Positions 1 to 9,179 of a DNA stretch of 64,000 nucleotides are shown here, in pieces; positions within the stretch are counted from its first letter, which is position 1; each line of letters opens with the position of its first letter. The stretch lies in the NCBI RefSeq assembly GCF_008085915.1, contig NZ_VSJK01000006.1:62001-126000 (forward strand), given 5' to 3'. This stretch comes from Oceaniovalibus sp. ACAM 378. Its GTDB lineage: Bacteria; Pseudomonadota; Alphaproteobacteria; Rhodobacterales; Rhodobacteraceae. The notes below the pieces were generated by a model that saw only the letters and a list, made by a program, of their open reading frames with translations, made no database searches and was not told where the DNA came from. A program made the position numbers and the translations under genes.

Positions 1-58
1 GGACTGTCTGCCATGGCATCATAATCCGCCGGGCGGATGGCATTGACGAGCCATGGCC

Positions 59-81
59 CGGGGGCACAGGCTGCGCCCCCG
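59..81. repeat. GC-rich hairpin downstream of dadA
   Basis: A 7-bp perfect inverted repeat, CGGGGGC and GCCCCCG, separated by 9 nt just past the dadA stop. No T-tract follows on either strand, so it is at best a weak or Rho-assisted terminator. Bases 1-58 hold no gene that can be supported. Confidence 0.3.
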
Positions 82-112
82 CCGGTATCACGCGACACCC
101 GGGAGCGCAGGT

Positions 113-1372
113 TCAGCGCGCGTAACGCGCCGCGGTGAGCCCGTCGAGAGAGATTTCCGCCGTCTTGCCCATCACCACATCAGCCACCGCGCGACCCGAG
201 CCGCAGGCCATCGTCCAGCCCAACGTCCCGTGACCGGTGTTGACGAAAAGATTGTCGTATTTCGTCGGCCCCAGAACGGGCGTGCCATCAGGGGTCATCG
301 GGCGCAGACCGGTCCAGCCTTCGGCCTTGGAAATATCGCCGCCTTTGGGGAAAAGATCGCCAATCACATGTTTCACCGTGTCAGTGGCATGGGGGCCAAG
401 GCGGTTTGAATAGCCTGCGATTTCAGCCTGTCCAGCGACACGGATGCGGTCGCCCAAACGGGTGATGGCGACCTTGTGGGTTTCGTCCATGATGGTAGAT
501 TGCGGAGCGAATGCGTCGTCGGTGACGGGGATCGTGACCGAATAGCCCTTGACCGGATAGACCGGCAGTTTGACCCCGATGGGGTTCAGCACGCGCACCG
601 CATAGCCACCAAGCGCACAGACATAGGCATCGCCCGTGATGCGCCCGGCGACTTCGGTGTCGACGCCAACGATCTTGCCATCCTCGACAACGATCGATTT
701 GACCGGCTGGCCGTATTGGAACCTGACCCCCATTTCGGCGCATTTTTCGGCCAGTGCGATTGTGAACATCCGGCAATCGCCGGTGCGGTCTGCGGTCAGA
801 CGCAATCCGCCGACAAATTTATTGCGCACCTCGGCCAGTGCCGGTTCAACGGCGATACAGGCGTCGCGGCCAAGGACTTCGTAGGGAGAGTCGTATTCGG
901 CCAGAATGTCCTGATCGGCCTTTGACGCCTTCATCTGCTTGGCGGTGCGGAAAAGCTGCAGGGTGCCTTGGGCGCGACCGTCGTATTCGATGCCGGTTTC
1001 GGCGATCAATTCGGGCATCACATCCCGCGAATAGCTGGAGATTCGCACCATGCGGCCCTTGTTGATGCGATAGCTTTCCTCGTTACAGTTCTGCACCATC
1101 GACACGCACCATTTCCACATGGTCGGGCTGATCAGCGGCCAGATGAACAGCGGGCGGCGCTTCATGAACATCCATTTGACCGCCTTCCACGGGATTCCCG
1201 GTGCGGCCCATGGCGACGTCATGCCATAGCTCAACTGGCCCGCGTTGGCATAGCTGGTCTCCAGCCCCGGCCCGGTCTGACGGTCGATAACCACGACCTC
1301 GGCACCCTGTTTCGCAAGATAGTAAGCGGTGGTGACGCCGATGACGCCCGCACCCATTACGACAACTTTCAT
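113..1372 (-). CDS. dadA: D-amino acid dehydrogenase, DadA-type
   Basis: A 419-residue FAD-dependent oxidoreductase of the DAO/DadA family, which deaminates D-amino acids to 2-oxo acids and passes electrons to the respiratory chain at the membrane. The N-terminal dinucleotide-binding motif GAGVIG is at residues 7-12, followed by the acidic end of the second strand in VVIDRQ. The C-terminal part carries the family's GLRPMTPDGTPVLG and NTGHGTLGWT segments. Length matches E. coli DadA (about 430). It is the last minus-strand gene at the left edge and lies 260 bp downstream of the peptide transporter operon on the same strand. This suggests use of D-amino acids released from imported peptides, which is an inference. 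No partner racemase gene is visible. Confidence 0.9.
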   Translation of the reverse strand: MKVVVMGAGVIGVTTAYYLAKQGAEVVVIDRQTGPGLETSYANAGQLSYGMTSPWAAPGIPWKAVKWMFMKRRPLFIWPLISPTMWKWCVSMVQNCNEESYRINKGRMVRISSYSRDVMPELIAETGIEYDGRAQGTLQLFRTAKQMKASKADQDILAEYDSPYEVLGRDACIAVEPALAEVRNKFVGGLRLTADRTGDCRMFTIALAEKCAEMGVRFQYGQPVKSIVVEDGKIVGVDTEVAGRITGDAYVCALGGYAVRVLNPIGVKLPVYPVKGYSVTIPVTDDAFAPQSTIMDETHKVAITRLGDRIRVAGQAEIAGYSNRLGPHATDTVKHVIGDLFPKGGDISKAEGWTGLRPMTPDGTPVLGPTKYDNLFVNTGHGTLGWTMACGSGRAVADVVMGKTAEISLDGLTAARYAR

Positions 1373-1632
1373 ATCAGGTGCCTTTCAACTGTTTTCAGGG
1401 CAGTCTGGACAGTGCCGACTGGTCAATCAGGCGCGTCGTTCATACTTTGGACGGCAGCGATACAAACGGTTAACAGGGGGGCAGGGGGCAGACAATCCGG
1501 ACACCGGATATTCCCCTGACTGGCCATATGGTTTGACCGTATCTGGACAGCACGTTCATTGACCGGTTTCCCGGGGCCGTTAAAGGGCTCCGGGATGGGG
1601 GCAGGGCTTGCGGCTGCAGCACAGGCGCAGCG

Positions 1633-2595
1633 TCATCCCTGATTTTCCGGGAAAAAGCACGCAGCAGAGTGGGGGCCGTCGCCCAGCAGCGGCAATTCGG
1701 CGCGGCATTTGTCCTGTGCTTTCCAGCAACGGGGCGCAAAGGCGCAGCCATCCGGCACCGCCAGAGGCGAGGGCAGTTCACCCTTGAGCTTGATCCGGTG
1801 CTTTTCGCTGGTCGGGTCCGCCTGCGGCGTGGCCGACAAAAGCGCCACGGTATAGGGATGTTGCGGCGCGGCAAACAATGCGTCTTTCGGACCCTTTTCA
1901 ACCGCGCGCCCCAGATACATCACGATCACCTCGTCGGCGACGTGGCGCACGACGCTGAGGTCGTGACTGATGAACAGATAGGCCAGTTGCAGCCGCTCTT
2001 GCAGTTCCAGCAGCAGGTTCAGGATCGCGCTCTGAATCGAAAGGTCCAACGCCGAAACCGGTTCGTCCAGCACCAGCACCTTGGGGTCCAGCATCAGAGC
2101 CCGGGCGATGGCGATGCGCTGCCGCTGCCCGCCCGAGAACATATGTGGATACCGGTCGTAATGCTCGGGGCGCAGACCGACCAGATTGAGCATCTCGCGG
2201 GCTTTTGCCTCACGCTCGGGCTTGGACAGTTTGGTGTTGATCACCAGAGGTTCCATCAGGATCGTGCCGATGCGCTGACGCGGGTTCAGCGATCCGTAGG
2301 GGTCCTGAAACACGATCTGCACCGATTGACGCAGGTCGGCCCAGTCTTCACGCCGCACAGCTTTGCCGTTCAGTGTCAGCGTGCCTTCCGTCGGCTCTTC
2401 GATCATCGCGACCATACGGGCAAGGGTGGATTTGCCGCAGCCCGATTCACCTACAACGGCAAGCGTCTTGCCCGGCGTGACCTGAAAATCCAGCCCGGCC
2501 ACGGCCTTCAGCGTATGGGATTTGCGCAGAAAGCCGCCGCTGACCTCGTAATGCCGCTGCAAGGCGGTGGCCCGCATCACCGGAACGTCGGTCAT
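1633..2595 (-). CDS. dppF: peptide ABC transporter ATP-binding protein, DppF-like
   Basis: A 320-residue ATPase of the oligopeptide/dipeptide importer family. Walker A GESGCGKST is at residues 49-57, the signature FSGGQRQR near 155, Walker B VLVLDEP near 180, and the C-terminal oligo_HPY extension includes QHPYTVALLSA. It energises uptake through DppBC together with the DppD-like partner. Its start overlaps the end of the upstream dppD-like gene by 4 bp, so translation is probably coupled. It is the last transporter gene of the operon dppA-M24-B-C-D-F. The substrate (dipeptide, oligopeptide or D-amino-acid peptide) cannot be read from the sequence. Confidence 0.92.
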   Translation of the reverse strand: MTDVPVMRATALQRHYEVSGGFLRKSHTLKAVAGLDFQVTPGKTLAVVGESGCGKSTLARMVAMIEEPTEGTLTLNGKAVRREDWADLRQSVQIVFQDPYGSLNPRQRIGTILMEPLVINTKLSKPEREAKAREMLNLVGLRPEHYDRYPHMFSGGQRQRIAIARALMLDPKVLVLDEPVSALDLSIQSAILNLLLELQERLQLAYLFISHDLSVVRHVADEVIVMYLGRAVEKGPKDALFAAPQHPYTVALLSATPQADPTSEKHRIKLKGELPSPLAVPDGCAFAPRCWKAQDKCRAELPLLGDGPHSAACFFPENQG

Positions 2596-3569
2596 GATGC
2601 CATCCTTTCGTCAGAGTTGAGCGGGTAGAAACAGCGCGCATATCCCAGATCAGCCCCCAAAGGCGGCGGCGGAGTTGATTTGCATTTCGCGTCGGCAAAT
2701 TTGCAGCGCGGCGAAAACAGACAGCCCTGCGGACGGTCGAACTGCCCGGGAACGACCCCCGGAATCGTCGGCAACATCCGTTCGGTCGCACGTTCCGGCA
2801 GGGCATCCAGCAAGGCGGCGGTATAGGGGTGGTGCGGTGTGGCAAACAGATTGCGCACCGGTTGTTCTTCGACCTTTTGGCCGGCGTATTGCACGCTGAC
2901 CCGCTCGGCGGTTTCGGCAACGACACCCATGTCGTGGGTGATCAGCACAAGGCCCATTCCGGTTTCGTCGCGCAGGGATGCCAGCAGATCAAGGATTTGC
3001 GCCTGAATCGTCACGTCCAGCGCGGTCGTCGGTTCATCGGCAATCAACAGCTTGGGTTTGCAGGCGATGGCCATGGCGATCATCACACGCTGGTTCATGC
3101 CGCCCGACAACTGATGCGGAAAGGCCGACAGACGTTTTTCGGGGTCAGGGATGCCCACCTGCTCGAACAACTCAACGGCGCGGGCCTGCCGTTCGCGGCG
3201 ACCCATGCGCAGGTGAAAGCGCAATGCCTCTTTGATCTGCCAACCCACGGTGAAACAGGGGTTCAGCGATGACATGGGCTCCTGAAAGATCATCGCCAGA
3301 TCGTTGCCGATGATCCTGCGCCGCGCCCGATTGTCGATGTTCAACAGATCGTGCCCATCGAAGGTGATTTCATCGGCTGTGATCGTGGCGGTCCAGGGCA
3401 AAAGACCCATCACCGCCAGCATCGAGACGGATTTTCCCGACCCGCTTTCACCGACGATGGCCAGGATTTCGCCGGTGTCCACGTCCTGATCCACGGCGTC
3501 AACGGCCCGAAAGGCGCCCGAGGCTGTACCAAAATCGACACTGAGATTGCGGATGCGCATCAATGGCAT
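2592..3569 (-). CDS. dppD: peptide ABC transporter ATP-binding protein, DppD-like
   Basis: A 325-residue ATPase with Walker [10 protein letters not shown] at residues 40-48, signature LSGGMNQRV, Walker [13 protein letters not shown] and the oligo_HPY C-terminus containing [13 protein letters not shown]. Cysteines in the last 60 residues ([14 protein letters not shown]) resemble the metal-binding tail of this family. It pairs with the DppF-like subunit encoded immediately downstream with a 4-bp overlap. Upstream it is separated from dppC by only 4 bp, consistent with one transcript. Confidence 0.92.
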   Translation of the reverse strand: MPLMRIRNLSVDFGTASGAFRAVDAVDQDVDTGEILAIVGESGSGKSVSMLAVMGLLPWTATITADEITFDGHDLLNIDNRARRRIIGNDLAMIFQEPMSSLNPCFTVGWQIKEALRFHLRMGRRERQARAVELFEQVGIPDPEKRLSAFPHQLSGGMNQRVMIAMAIACKPKLLIADEPTTALDVTIQAQILDLLASLRDETGMGLVLITHDMGVVAETAERVSVQYAGQKVEEQPVRNLFATPHHPYTAALLDALPERATERMLPTIPGVVPGQFDRPQGCLFSPRCKFADAKCKSTPPPPLGADLGYARCFYPLNSDERMAS

Positions 3570-3573
3570 GGGC

Positions 3574-4479
3574 TCAGCTCCGTTTCAGTTTCGGGTCGAG
3601 CGCGTCGCGCAGCCCGTCACCCATCAGGTTGATCGCCAGCACCGTGACGAGAATTGCGATACCGGGGAAAGTGACAACCCACCAGGCGCGCAGAATGAAC
3701 TCACGCGCCTCGGCCAGCATGGTGCCCCATTCCGGCGTCGGTGGTTGCGCGCCCATTCCAAGGAACCCCAGCGCCGCTGCATCAAGGATCGCGGTCGAGA
3801 ATGACAGCGCCGCCTGCACAATGATCGGGGCGAGGCAGTTGGGCAGCACAGTGACGAACATCAGACGGAAATATCCCGCACCGGCGACACGGGCCGAGGT
3901 GACATAATCTTTTTGCCTCTCCGACAGTACGCTGGCGCGAGTCAGGCGGACGTAATGGGGTTGCAGCACGATGGCGATGGCGATCATCGCATTGGTCAGC
4001 GACGGCCCCAGAACCGCGACCAGCACCAGCGCCAGCAGCAGCGACGGGAAAGCGAGGATGATATCCATCACCCGCATGATGATGCTGTCCAGCCACCGGG
4101 GCGCAAAGCCCGCGATCAGCCCGACAAGGATGCCCCCCGTTGCGGCGACGGTGACCACAACGATGCCGACAAAGAACGAAAACCGCGCACCGACAATCAG
4201 GCGTGACAGCATGTCCCGGCCAAGTGGATCGGTGCCAAGGATGTATTTCCAGCTGCCGCCATCCTGCCAGACGGGCGGCACCAAGGTGTCCGAGCGGAAC
4301 TGTTCGGTCGCGCTGTGCGGCGCGACCCACGGTCCGAAAATCGCAAGGAACGCAAAGACGGCAAAGATCCACAGCCCGATGACGGCGCCGCGGTTCTCAC
4401 GGAAATAGAACCAGAATTCACGCAAACGTCCGGGGCGTTCGTGAACCATCTCTGCTTCGGCGGAAAGCGCATCATCCAT
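3574..4479 (-). CDS. dppC: peptide ABC transporter permease, DppC-like
   Basis: A 301-residue inner-membrane permease of the BPD_transp_1 family with the N-terminal OppC segment. It starts with a charged cytoplasmic stretch containing REFWFYFRENRGAVIGL, followed by about six hydrophobic helices. The EAA-type loop contacting the ATPases is visible as VTSARVAGAGYFRLMFV. It forms the translocation pore with DppB, which lies 73 bp upstream on the same strand. Length is standard for DppC (about 300). Confidence 0.92.
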   Translation of the reverse strand: MDDALSAEAEMVHERPGRLREFWFYFRENRGAVIGLWIFAVFAFLAIFGPWVAPHSATEQFRSDTLVPPVWQDGGSWKYILGTDPLGRDMLSRLIVGARFSFFVGIVVVTVAATGGILVGLIAGFAPRWLDSIIMRVMDIILAFPSLLLALVLVAVLGPSLTNAMIAIAIVLQPHYVRLTRASVLSERQKDYVTSARVAGAGYFRLMFVTVLPNCLAPIIVQAALSFSTAILDAAALGFLGMGAQPPTPEWGTMLAEAREFILRAWWVVTFPGIAILVTVLAINLMGDGLRDALDPKLKRS

Positions 4480-4551
4480 TCAGAGCGTGTCCTGTTCGAT
4501 CGGTTTCGGGACGTCCGGTGCAGGGGACGTAATCAATTAAATGGGCCACGA

Positions 4552-5559
4552 TCAACGTTTCCTGATCTTCGGATTGATGACGCCGTAAAGCATATCGACG
4601 GTCAGGTTCACCACCATGACCATGACCGCGATCAGCAGCAACCCACCCTGAACCACCGGATAGTCGCGGCGGAATATGCTGTCGACCATCCACTTGCCAA
4701 TCCCCGGCCAGCTAAAGATCGTTTCGGTCAGAATCGCTCCGGCCAGCAGGGTACCAACCGACAGGCCGATCACGGTGATCACCGGGATCATCGCGTTGCG
4801 CAGGGCGTGAACCCCGTTGATCCGTCCCGGAGACATCCCCTTGGCGCGAGCGGTGCGGATGTAATCTTCGCCCAGTACTTCCAGCATGGCGGAACGAGTT
4901 TGGCGCGCGATGACCGCCAGCGGGATTGTGCCCAGAACGATGGTCGGCAACAGCAGGTGCTGCACCGCCGAAGAGAATGCGCCCTTCTGCCCCGAAGCCA
5001 GCGAGTCGATCAGCATGAAGCCCGTCGCGTCCGGAAAGTAATACATCAGGCTGATCCGCCCCGACACCGGCGTCCAGCCCAGATTGCCGGAAAACACGAT
5101 GATCAGCAGCAGCGCCCACCAGAAGATCGGCATGGAATATCCCACGAGTGCTGTCGACATCAGCGCGCGGTCGAAAAATTTACCCCGGTTCACGGCCGCG
5201 ATCACCCCCGCAGGCAGGCCCAACACCACGGCAAAGATCATCGCACAGGTCGACAGTTCCAGCGTGGCGGGAAACAGGGCAAAGAACTCGTCCCAGACCG
5301 GGCGTTTGGTCACAAATGATGTGCCCAGATCGCCTTGCAGCACGCCGGTCAGATACTCCCAGAACTGGATATAGATCGGTCGGTCAAAGCCGAATTGCGC
5401 CGACAGTTCGGCGTAGCGTTCATCGCTCAATCCCCGCTCGCCCGCCATAACGACGATGGGGTCGCCCGGTAATGCACGGATAAAGCTGAACGATATCAGG
5501 GTCACGCCGATGAACGTGGGAATGAAAGTCAGCAGGCGGCTGAGGATATAGTTCAGCAT
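4552..5559 (-). CDS. dppB: peptide ABC transporter permease, DppB-like
   Basis: A 335-residue permease of the DppB/OppB family. The N-terminus (LSRLLTFIPTFIGVTLISF) is the typical first helix, followed by the periplasmic domain with PGDPIVVMAGERG. The EAA-like loop includes DYIRTARAKGMSPGRI. It pairs with the DppC-like subunit just downstream. Its start overlaps the 3' end of the upstream M24 peptidase gene by 7 bp, tying that peptidase to the transporter transcript. Confidence 0.92.
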   Translation of the reverse strand: MLNYILSRLLTFIPTFIGVTLISFSFIRALPGDPIVVMAGERGLSDERYAELSAQFGFDRPIYIQFWEYLTGVLQGDLGTSFVTKRPVWDEFFALFPATLELSTCAMIFAVVLGLPAGVIAAVNRGKFFDRALMSTALVGYSMPIFWWALLLIIVFSGNLGWTPVSGRISLMYYFPDATGFMLIDSLASGQKGAFSSAVQHLLLPTIVLGTIPLAVIARQTRSAMLEVLGEDYIRTARAKGMSPGRINGVHALRNAMIPVITVIGLSVGTLLAGAILTETIFSWPGIGKWMVDSIFRRDYPVVQGGLLLIAVMVMVVNLTVDMLYGVINPKIRKR

Positions 5560-6662
5560 GGCAACACCGTCAGGTCTTTGGGGAAATGTGTCAACGTTTC
5601 ATATCCGTCTTCGGTGACCAGAACATCGTCCTCGATCCTGACGCCGAAATTGCCGATCTCGTAGAGGCCCGGTTCATTGGTATAGACCGTGCCAGCCGGC
5701 AGGATCATGTGGTTGCCCCGCATGATATAGGGTGCCTCGTGCACCTCGCGGCCCAGACCGTGACCGGTCTTGGTGCGGATACGATCGGCGAAGGGCGATG
5801 CCTCAAGCACCGACGTTGCCGCGTCGTCAATTTCATGGGCGGTGACGCCCGCGCGGGTCACGGCCAATCCGGCCAGATTGGCGCGCAACACGGTGTCATA
5901 GACCGCGCGGCCCTCGTCGGTGACATGATCCAGAAATACTGTGCGGGTGATATCCGAGCAAAACCCATCCTTGCGCGCGCCATAGTCGATCAGCAGGGCA
6001 TCGCCCGCTTTCACGTTGTAATCCTGCCGCGCCTTGGCGTGGGGCCGGGCCGATCCGTCACCCGCCGCCACGATGGGGTCAAAGGCCAGATCGTCGGCGC
6101 CTTCTTCGAACAGCATCTGGACCAGCATCTGTTCGATCTGCTTTTCACTCTGGCCCAGTTTCACACTGGCCAATGTGCGCGACAGGGCGCGTTCGGACAG
6201 ATCGATGGCCGCCTGCATCGCGGCAATATCGGCTTTGGTCTTGATCATCCGCAGCGCGGAAATCTCGCGCTCGGCGTCGATGATCGTCAGGTCGGGTTGC
6301 GCGGTTTTCAGGGCGTGATGCACGAAAACGCGCATGACCTGCCCCTCAACAGCGAGCGATGAAATCGACAGGTGCTTTGTCAGCCCGGCAAAGGCGGCGT
6401 TGTAACCATCCTGATCGCGCCAGTCGAAGACCGCACCGTCAAAGCCGACCAGATCCCAACTGCCAAGCTCAAGATTGGGCACCAGCGCGGCGGCAGGGCC
6501 ATGGGCGGGAATAACCAGCAGGAAAGGCCGCTCGTGGCTAGAAAAACTGTGTTGTACTGCGCGCATAAAATTCGGCCCCGGCACCAGCGCCACGGCGTCC
6601 ACATCCAGGTCGGACGCAACGGAGGCGTAGGGTGCAAGGCGGTAGGCAAGGGATGTGGCCAA
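5553..6662 (-). CDS. M24 family metallopeptidase (Xaa-Pro peptidase-like)
   Basis: A 369-residue creatinase/aminopeptidase-P fold protein. The N-terminal half is the creatinase_N-like domain and the C-terminal half the pita-bread catalytic domain. Dinuclear metal ligands are visible: two Asp in IDYGARKDGFCSDITRT, His in TGHGLGREVHEAP, Glu in TNEPGLY and Glu in GVRIEDDVLV. It is cytoplasmic, with no signal peptide. It sits inside the peptide transporter operon between dppA and dppB, so it probably hydrolyses imported peptides, perhaps Xaa-Pro dipeptides. That role is inferred from position. Confidence 0.88.
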   Translation of the reverse strand: MATSLAYRLAPYASVASDLDVDAVALVPGPNFMRAVQHSFSSHERPFLLVIPAHGPAAALVPNLELGSWDLVGFDGAVFDWRDQDGYNAAFAGLTKHLSISSLAVEGQVMRVFVHHALKTAQPDLTIIDAEREISALRMIKTKADIAAMQAAIDLSERALSRTLASVKLGQSEKQIEQMLVQMLFEEGADDLAFDPIVAAGDGSARPHAKARQDYNVKAGDALLIDYGARKDGFCSDITRTVFLDHVTDEGRAVYDTVLRANLAGLAVTRAGVTAHEIDDAATSVLEASPFADRIRTKTGHGLGREVHEAPYIMRGNHMILPAGTVYTNEPGLYEIGNFGVRIEDDVLVTEDGYETLTHFPKDLTVLPC

Positions 6663-6683
6663 GGGACAATTCCGTCAAATTGG

Positions 6684-6716
6684 AAAAAAGGGGGCGGCAC
6701 ATACCGCGCCGCCCCC
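6684..6716 (-). terminator. intrinsic terminator between dppA and the M24 peptidase gene
   Basis: A 9-bp perfect GC stem (GGGGGCGGC, 6690-6698, with GCCGCCCCC, 6708-6716) and a 9-nt loop. On the minus strand it is followed by six T at 6689-6684. It lies directly after the dppA stop and before the next gene of the operon. It likely allows partial read-through, keeping the binding protein in excess over the other transporter subunits. Confidence 0.75.
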
Positions 6717-6733
6717 CCCGGATAACATGGAGA

Positions 6734-8320
6734 TTACTTCAGGCCGACCTGATTGAAGATATGCCCGCCCAGCGGATGCACGACATAGCCGTCAACTTCG
6801 GGACGCATGGTCATGAAGACGACCGAATGCGCGATGGTGGCCCAGGGTGCCTGATCCTTGAAGATGACCTGCGCCTCTTCATACAGTTTCGCACGTGCGG
6901 ACTGATCGGACAGAACCTTGGCTTCCTTCAGCTTGGCGTCGAACTCTTCGTTGCACCACTGTGCGCGGTTGGCGGCACCGACGCCGTCACAGCCCAGCAG
7001 CACGGCAAGGAAGTTGTCGGGATCGCCGTTGTCGCCGGTCCAACCCAGCAGAACCGCACCATCACGGTCCTTGTCCTTGGAGCGTTCCAGATACTCGCCC
7101 CATTCATAGGACACGATTTCAACATTGACGCCGATCTTGGACATGTCGTCCTGCATCAGTTCGGCCATGCGACGTGCGTTGGGGTTATAGGGACGCTGCA
7201 CCGGCATCGCCCAGATCTTCATCGACAGATCCGTGACGCCTTCGGCTTCCAGCATCGCCTTGGCCGCTTCGGGATCGTAGTTGTCGTCCTCGATTGCGTC
7301 GTTATAGGACCACATGGTCGGCGGGATCGGGTTCTTGGCAATCTGGCCCGAGCCCTGGAACACCACGTCGATGATCGACTGCTTGTCGATCGCCATGTTC
7401 AGCGCCTTGCGGACCTTCGGATTGTCGAAGGGCGGCTGCAGAGCGTTATAGGCCAGGTAACCGACGTTCAGGCCTTCCTGCTCCATCACGACGATGCTCT
7501 CGTCGTCTTTCATCGCCTGCACGTCGGCAGGGTTCGGGTAAGCCATGACGTGGCATTCGCCCGCCTGCACCTTTTGGTAACGCACCGAAGCGTCCGGCGT
7601 GATCGCAAAGATCAGGCTTTCGACGCGGGCCTTGTCGCCATAGTACTCATCATTGCGCAGATAGCGGATGACGGCGTCTTTCTGATAGGCTTGGAAGGTG
7701 AAGGGGCCAGTGCCGATGGGCGCCTGGTTCAGCATCTCGGGTGTGCCGGCCTCCATCATCGCGTCGGCGTATTCCTTCGACATGATCGAGGCGAAATCCA
7801 TCGCCATGTTGGCAAGGAACGGTGCTTCGGGCCGGGTCAGGTGGAAGACAATGGTATAATCGTCGACCTTTTCGATGCTTTCGACCAGATCGGGCATCGA
7901 CATGCTGGCGAAATATTCAAAGGTGCCGCCGGAAACCGAGTTGTACGGGTTTTCGGCGTTGCCCTGACGATCAAACGTAAAGATCACATCATCCGCATTA
8001 AAGTCGCGCGTCGGTGTGAACTGGTCATTGCTGTGGAACTTGACGCCCTCACGCAGCTTGAAAGTGACGGTCATGCCGTCTTCGCTGACGTCCCAGCTTT
8101 CGGCCAGACCGGGCAGCACTTCGGTGGTGCCGACCTTGAATTCGGTCAGGTGGTCATAGAGCGGGTGGCTGGACGCATCAAACGTCGTGCCCGAGGTATA
8201 GAGCGCGGGATCGAACCCTTCGGGCGATCCTTCCGAACAATAGACAAGCGACTGCGCCGATGCCGAGACCCCAAACGTGGTCATCAGCAGGCCGGCGGCC
8301 AAGGTGTGTTTCAACGACAT
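6734..8320 (-). CDS. dppA: peptide ABC transporter substrate-binding protein, DppA-like
   Basis: A 528-residue periplasmic solute-binding protein of family 5 (SBP_bac_5). An N-terminal signal peptide is visible (MSLKHTLAAGLL, ending near VSASAQ). Mature regions typical of DppA are LVYCSEGSPEGFDPALY, LREGVKFHSN and the motif YLAYNALQPPFDNPKVRKA. It captures peptides in the periplasm and delivers them to DppBC. It is the first gene of the operon, and the gene-free stretch upstream presumably holds its promoter. The purine-rich sequence GGAGAGAAATGA before the ATG is a plausible ribosome-binding site. Confidence 0.92.
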   Translation of the reverse strand: MSLKHTLAAGLLMTTFGVSASAQSLVYCSEGSPEGFDPALYTSGTTFDASSHPLYDHLTEFKVGTTEVLPGLAESWDVSEDGMTVTFKLREGVKFHSNDQFTPTRDFNADDVIFTFDRQGNAENPYNSVSGGTFEYFASMSMPDLVESIEKVDDYTIVFHLTRPEAPFLANMAMDFASIMSKEYADAMMEAGTPEMLNQAPIGTGPFTFQAYQKDAVIRYLRNDEYYGDKARVESLIFAITPDASVRYQKVQAGECHVMAYPNPADVQAMKDDESIVVMEQEGLNVGYLAYNALQPPFDNPKVRKALNMAIDKQSIIDVVFQGSGQIAKNPIPPTMWSYNDAIEDDNYDPEAAKAMLEAEGVTDLSMKIWAMPVQRPYNPNARRMAELMQDDMSKIGVNVEIVSYEWGEYLERSKDKDRDGAVLLGWTGDNGDPDNFLAVLLGCDGVGAANRAQWCNEEFDAKLKEAKVLSDQSARAKLYEEAQVIFKDQAPWATIAHSVVFMTMRPEVDGYVVHPLGGHIFNQVGLK

Positions 8321-9179
8321 TCATTTCTCTCCGTTGTTGCAGGTCGAATGTTGCAGCAGCAAGTCCGACCCCATTCTGCCCCTGTCGTCAAGGCCGTATA
8401 ACCCCGCGTTCAGGAAGCCCTTTCAGGGATGCTCGGTACTCGCGGAATGCACCGTTTGATTTGGAGTGTTGTCAGCCCATCCCGCGTGTCCGGGCAGGTT
8501 GCTCTGTCCGGTATGTGGAATACTACAGGGTCTTATCAAAGAAGCACTCCGAAATTACAGGTTTCAACCTGTTTTCCCGGGTTATGAGCGACTGATTGGT
8601 TTCACTTGCGCACAGCAAGAAGGTTTGCCCGGCCGTTGGCCCTGTTCCTGGCAGAAACTATCGCACGATCGAACCGTGGGGTGGCCCTGATCGCCGGATG
8701 AATTTGCACCGGGGCCGTCTTGACGACGTTACGTCGCATCGCCAGTTCGGCAAAGCGCCACCATGGCGAGTTGGCAACTTCGCGCGCGGCCTTGGGCCAA
8801 CCAATGGCCTCACGCCTTACGATAACAGCTGAAAGCACTGAATTTTAAGGCCGGACCGGCCCCGCTTTGATCCGATCTTGGGGATGACCCAATCATACAG
8901 TCGGCGCGCGACTTTCAGCCAGTGCTGTCCCTCGCACATTGAATGCCGCCTGATGCGCCGGTATTGGGACAGGCTATGGAGCGCCACGATCTTGCTCAGA
9001 CCTTGGGAGAGTGTTCGCGATAGGGGAAGTTTTGGCGGCCTCTAAGGGCCTTCGGAGCCTCTGAGCGGTTCCGAGTTCACCATTGCCCGCTGATAAATAA
9101 TAAACAAGAGTGCATCCAAGCCCAGAATTTCGGTCCCATTGGTTCGGCGGCCGTAGCTTTAGTCCGGAGATTTCCGTTA
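8321..9179. other. 859-bp intergenic region, no supported gene
   Basis: Divergent interval between dppA (minus) and the glycosyltransferase gene (plus). It should contain both promoters. Several open frames of 60-110 codons cross it, but none shows a recognisable family, a good start or codon usage like the neighbours. The segment 8600-8850 is GC-rich and open on both strands and could be gene debris. No tRNA-like or repeat structure was seen. Confidence 0.5.

Noticed and set aside
59-81. Hairpin after dadA as an intrinsic terminator
   Set aside because: No T-tract on either side; kept only as a low-confidence inverted repeat.
6632-8401. A 589-codon plus-strand frame antisense to dppA
   Set aside because: It is the mirror of a well-conserved gene in a GC-rich genome; His/Arg/Gly-rich translation with no family motifs.
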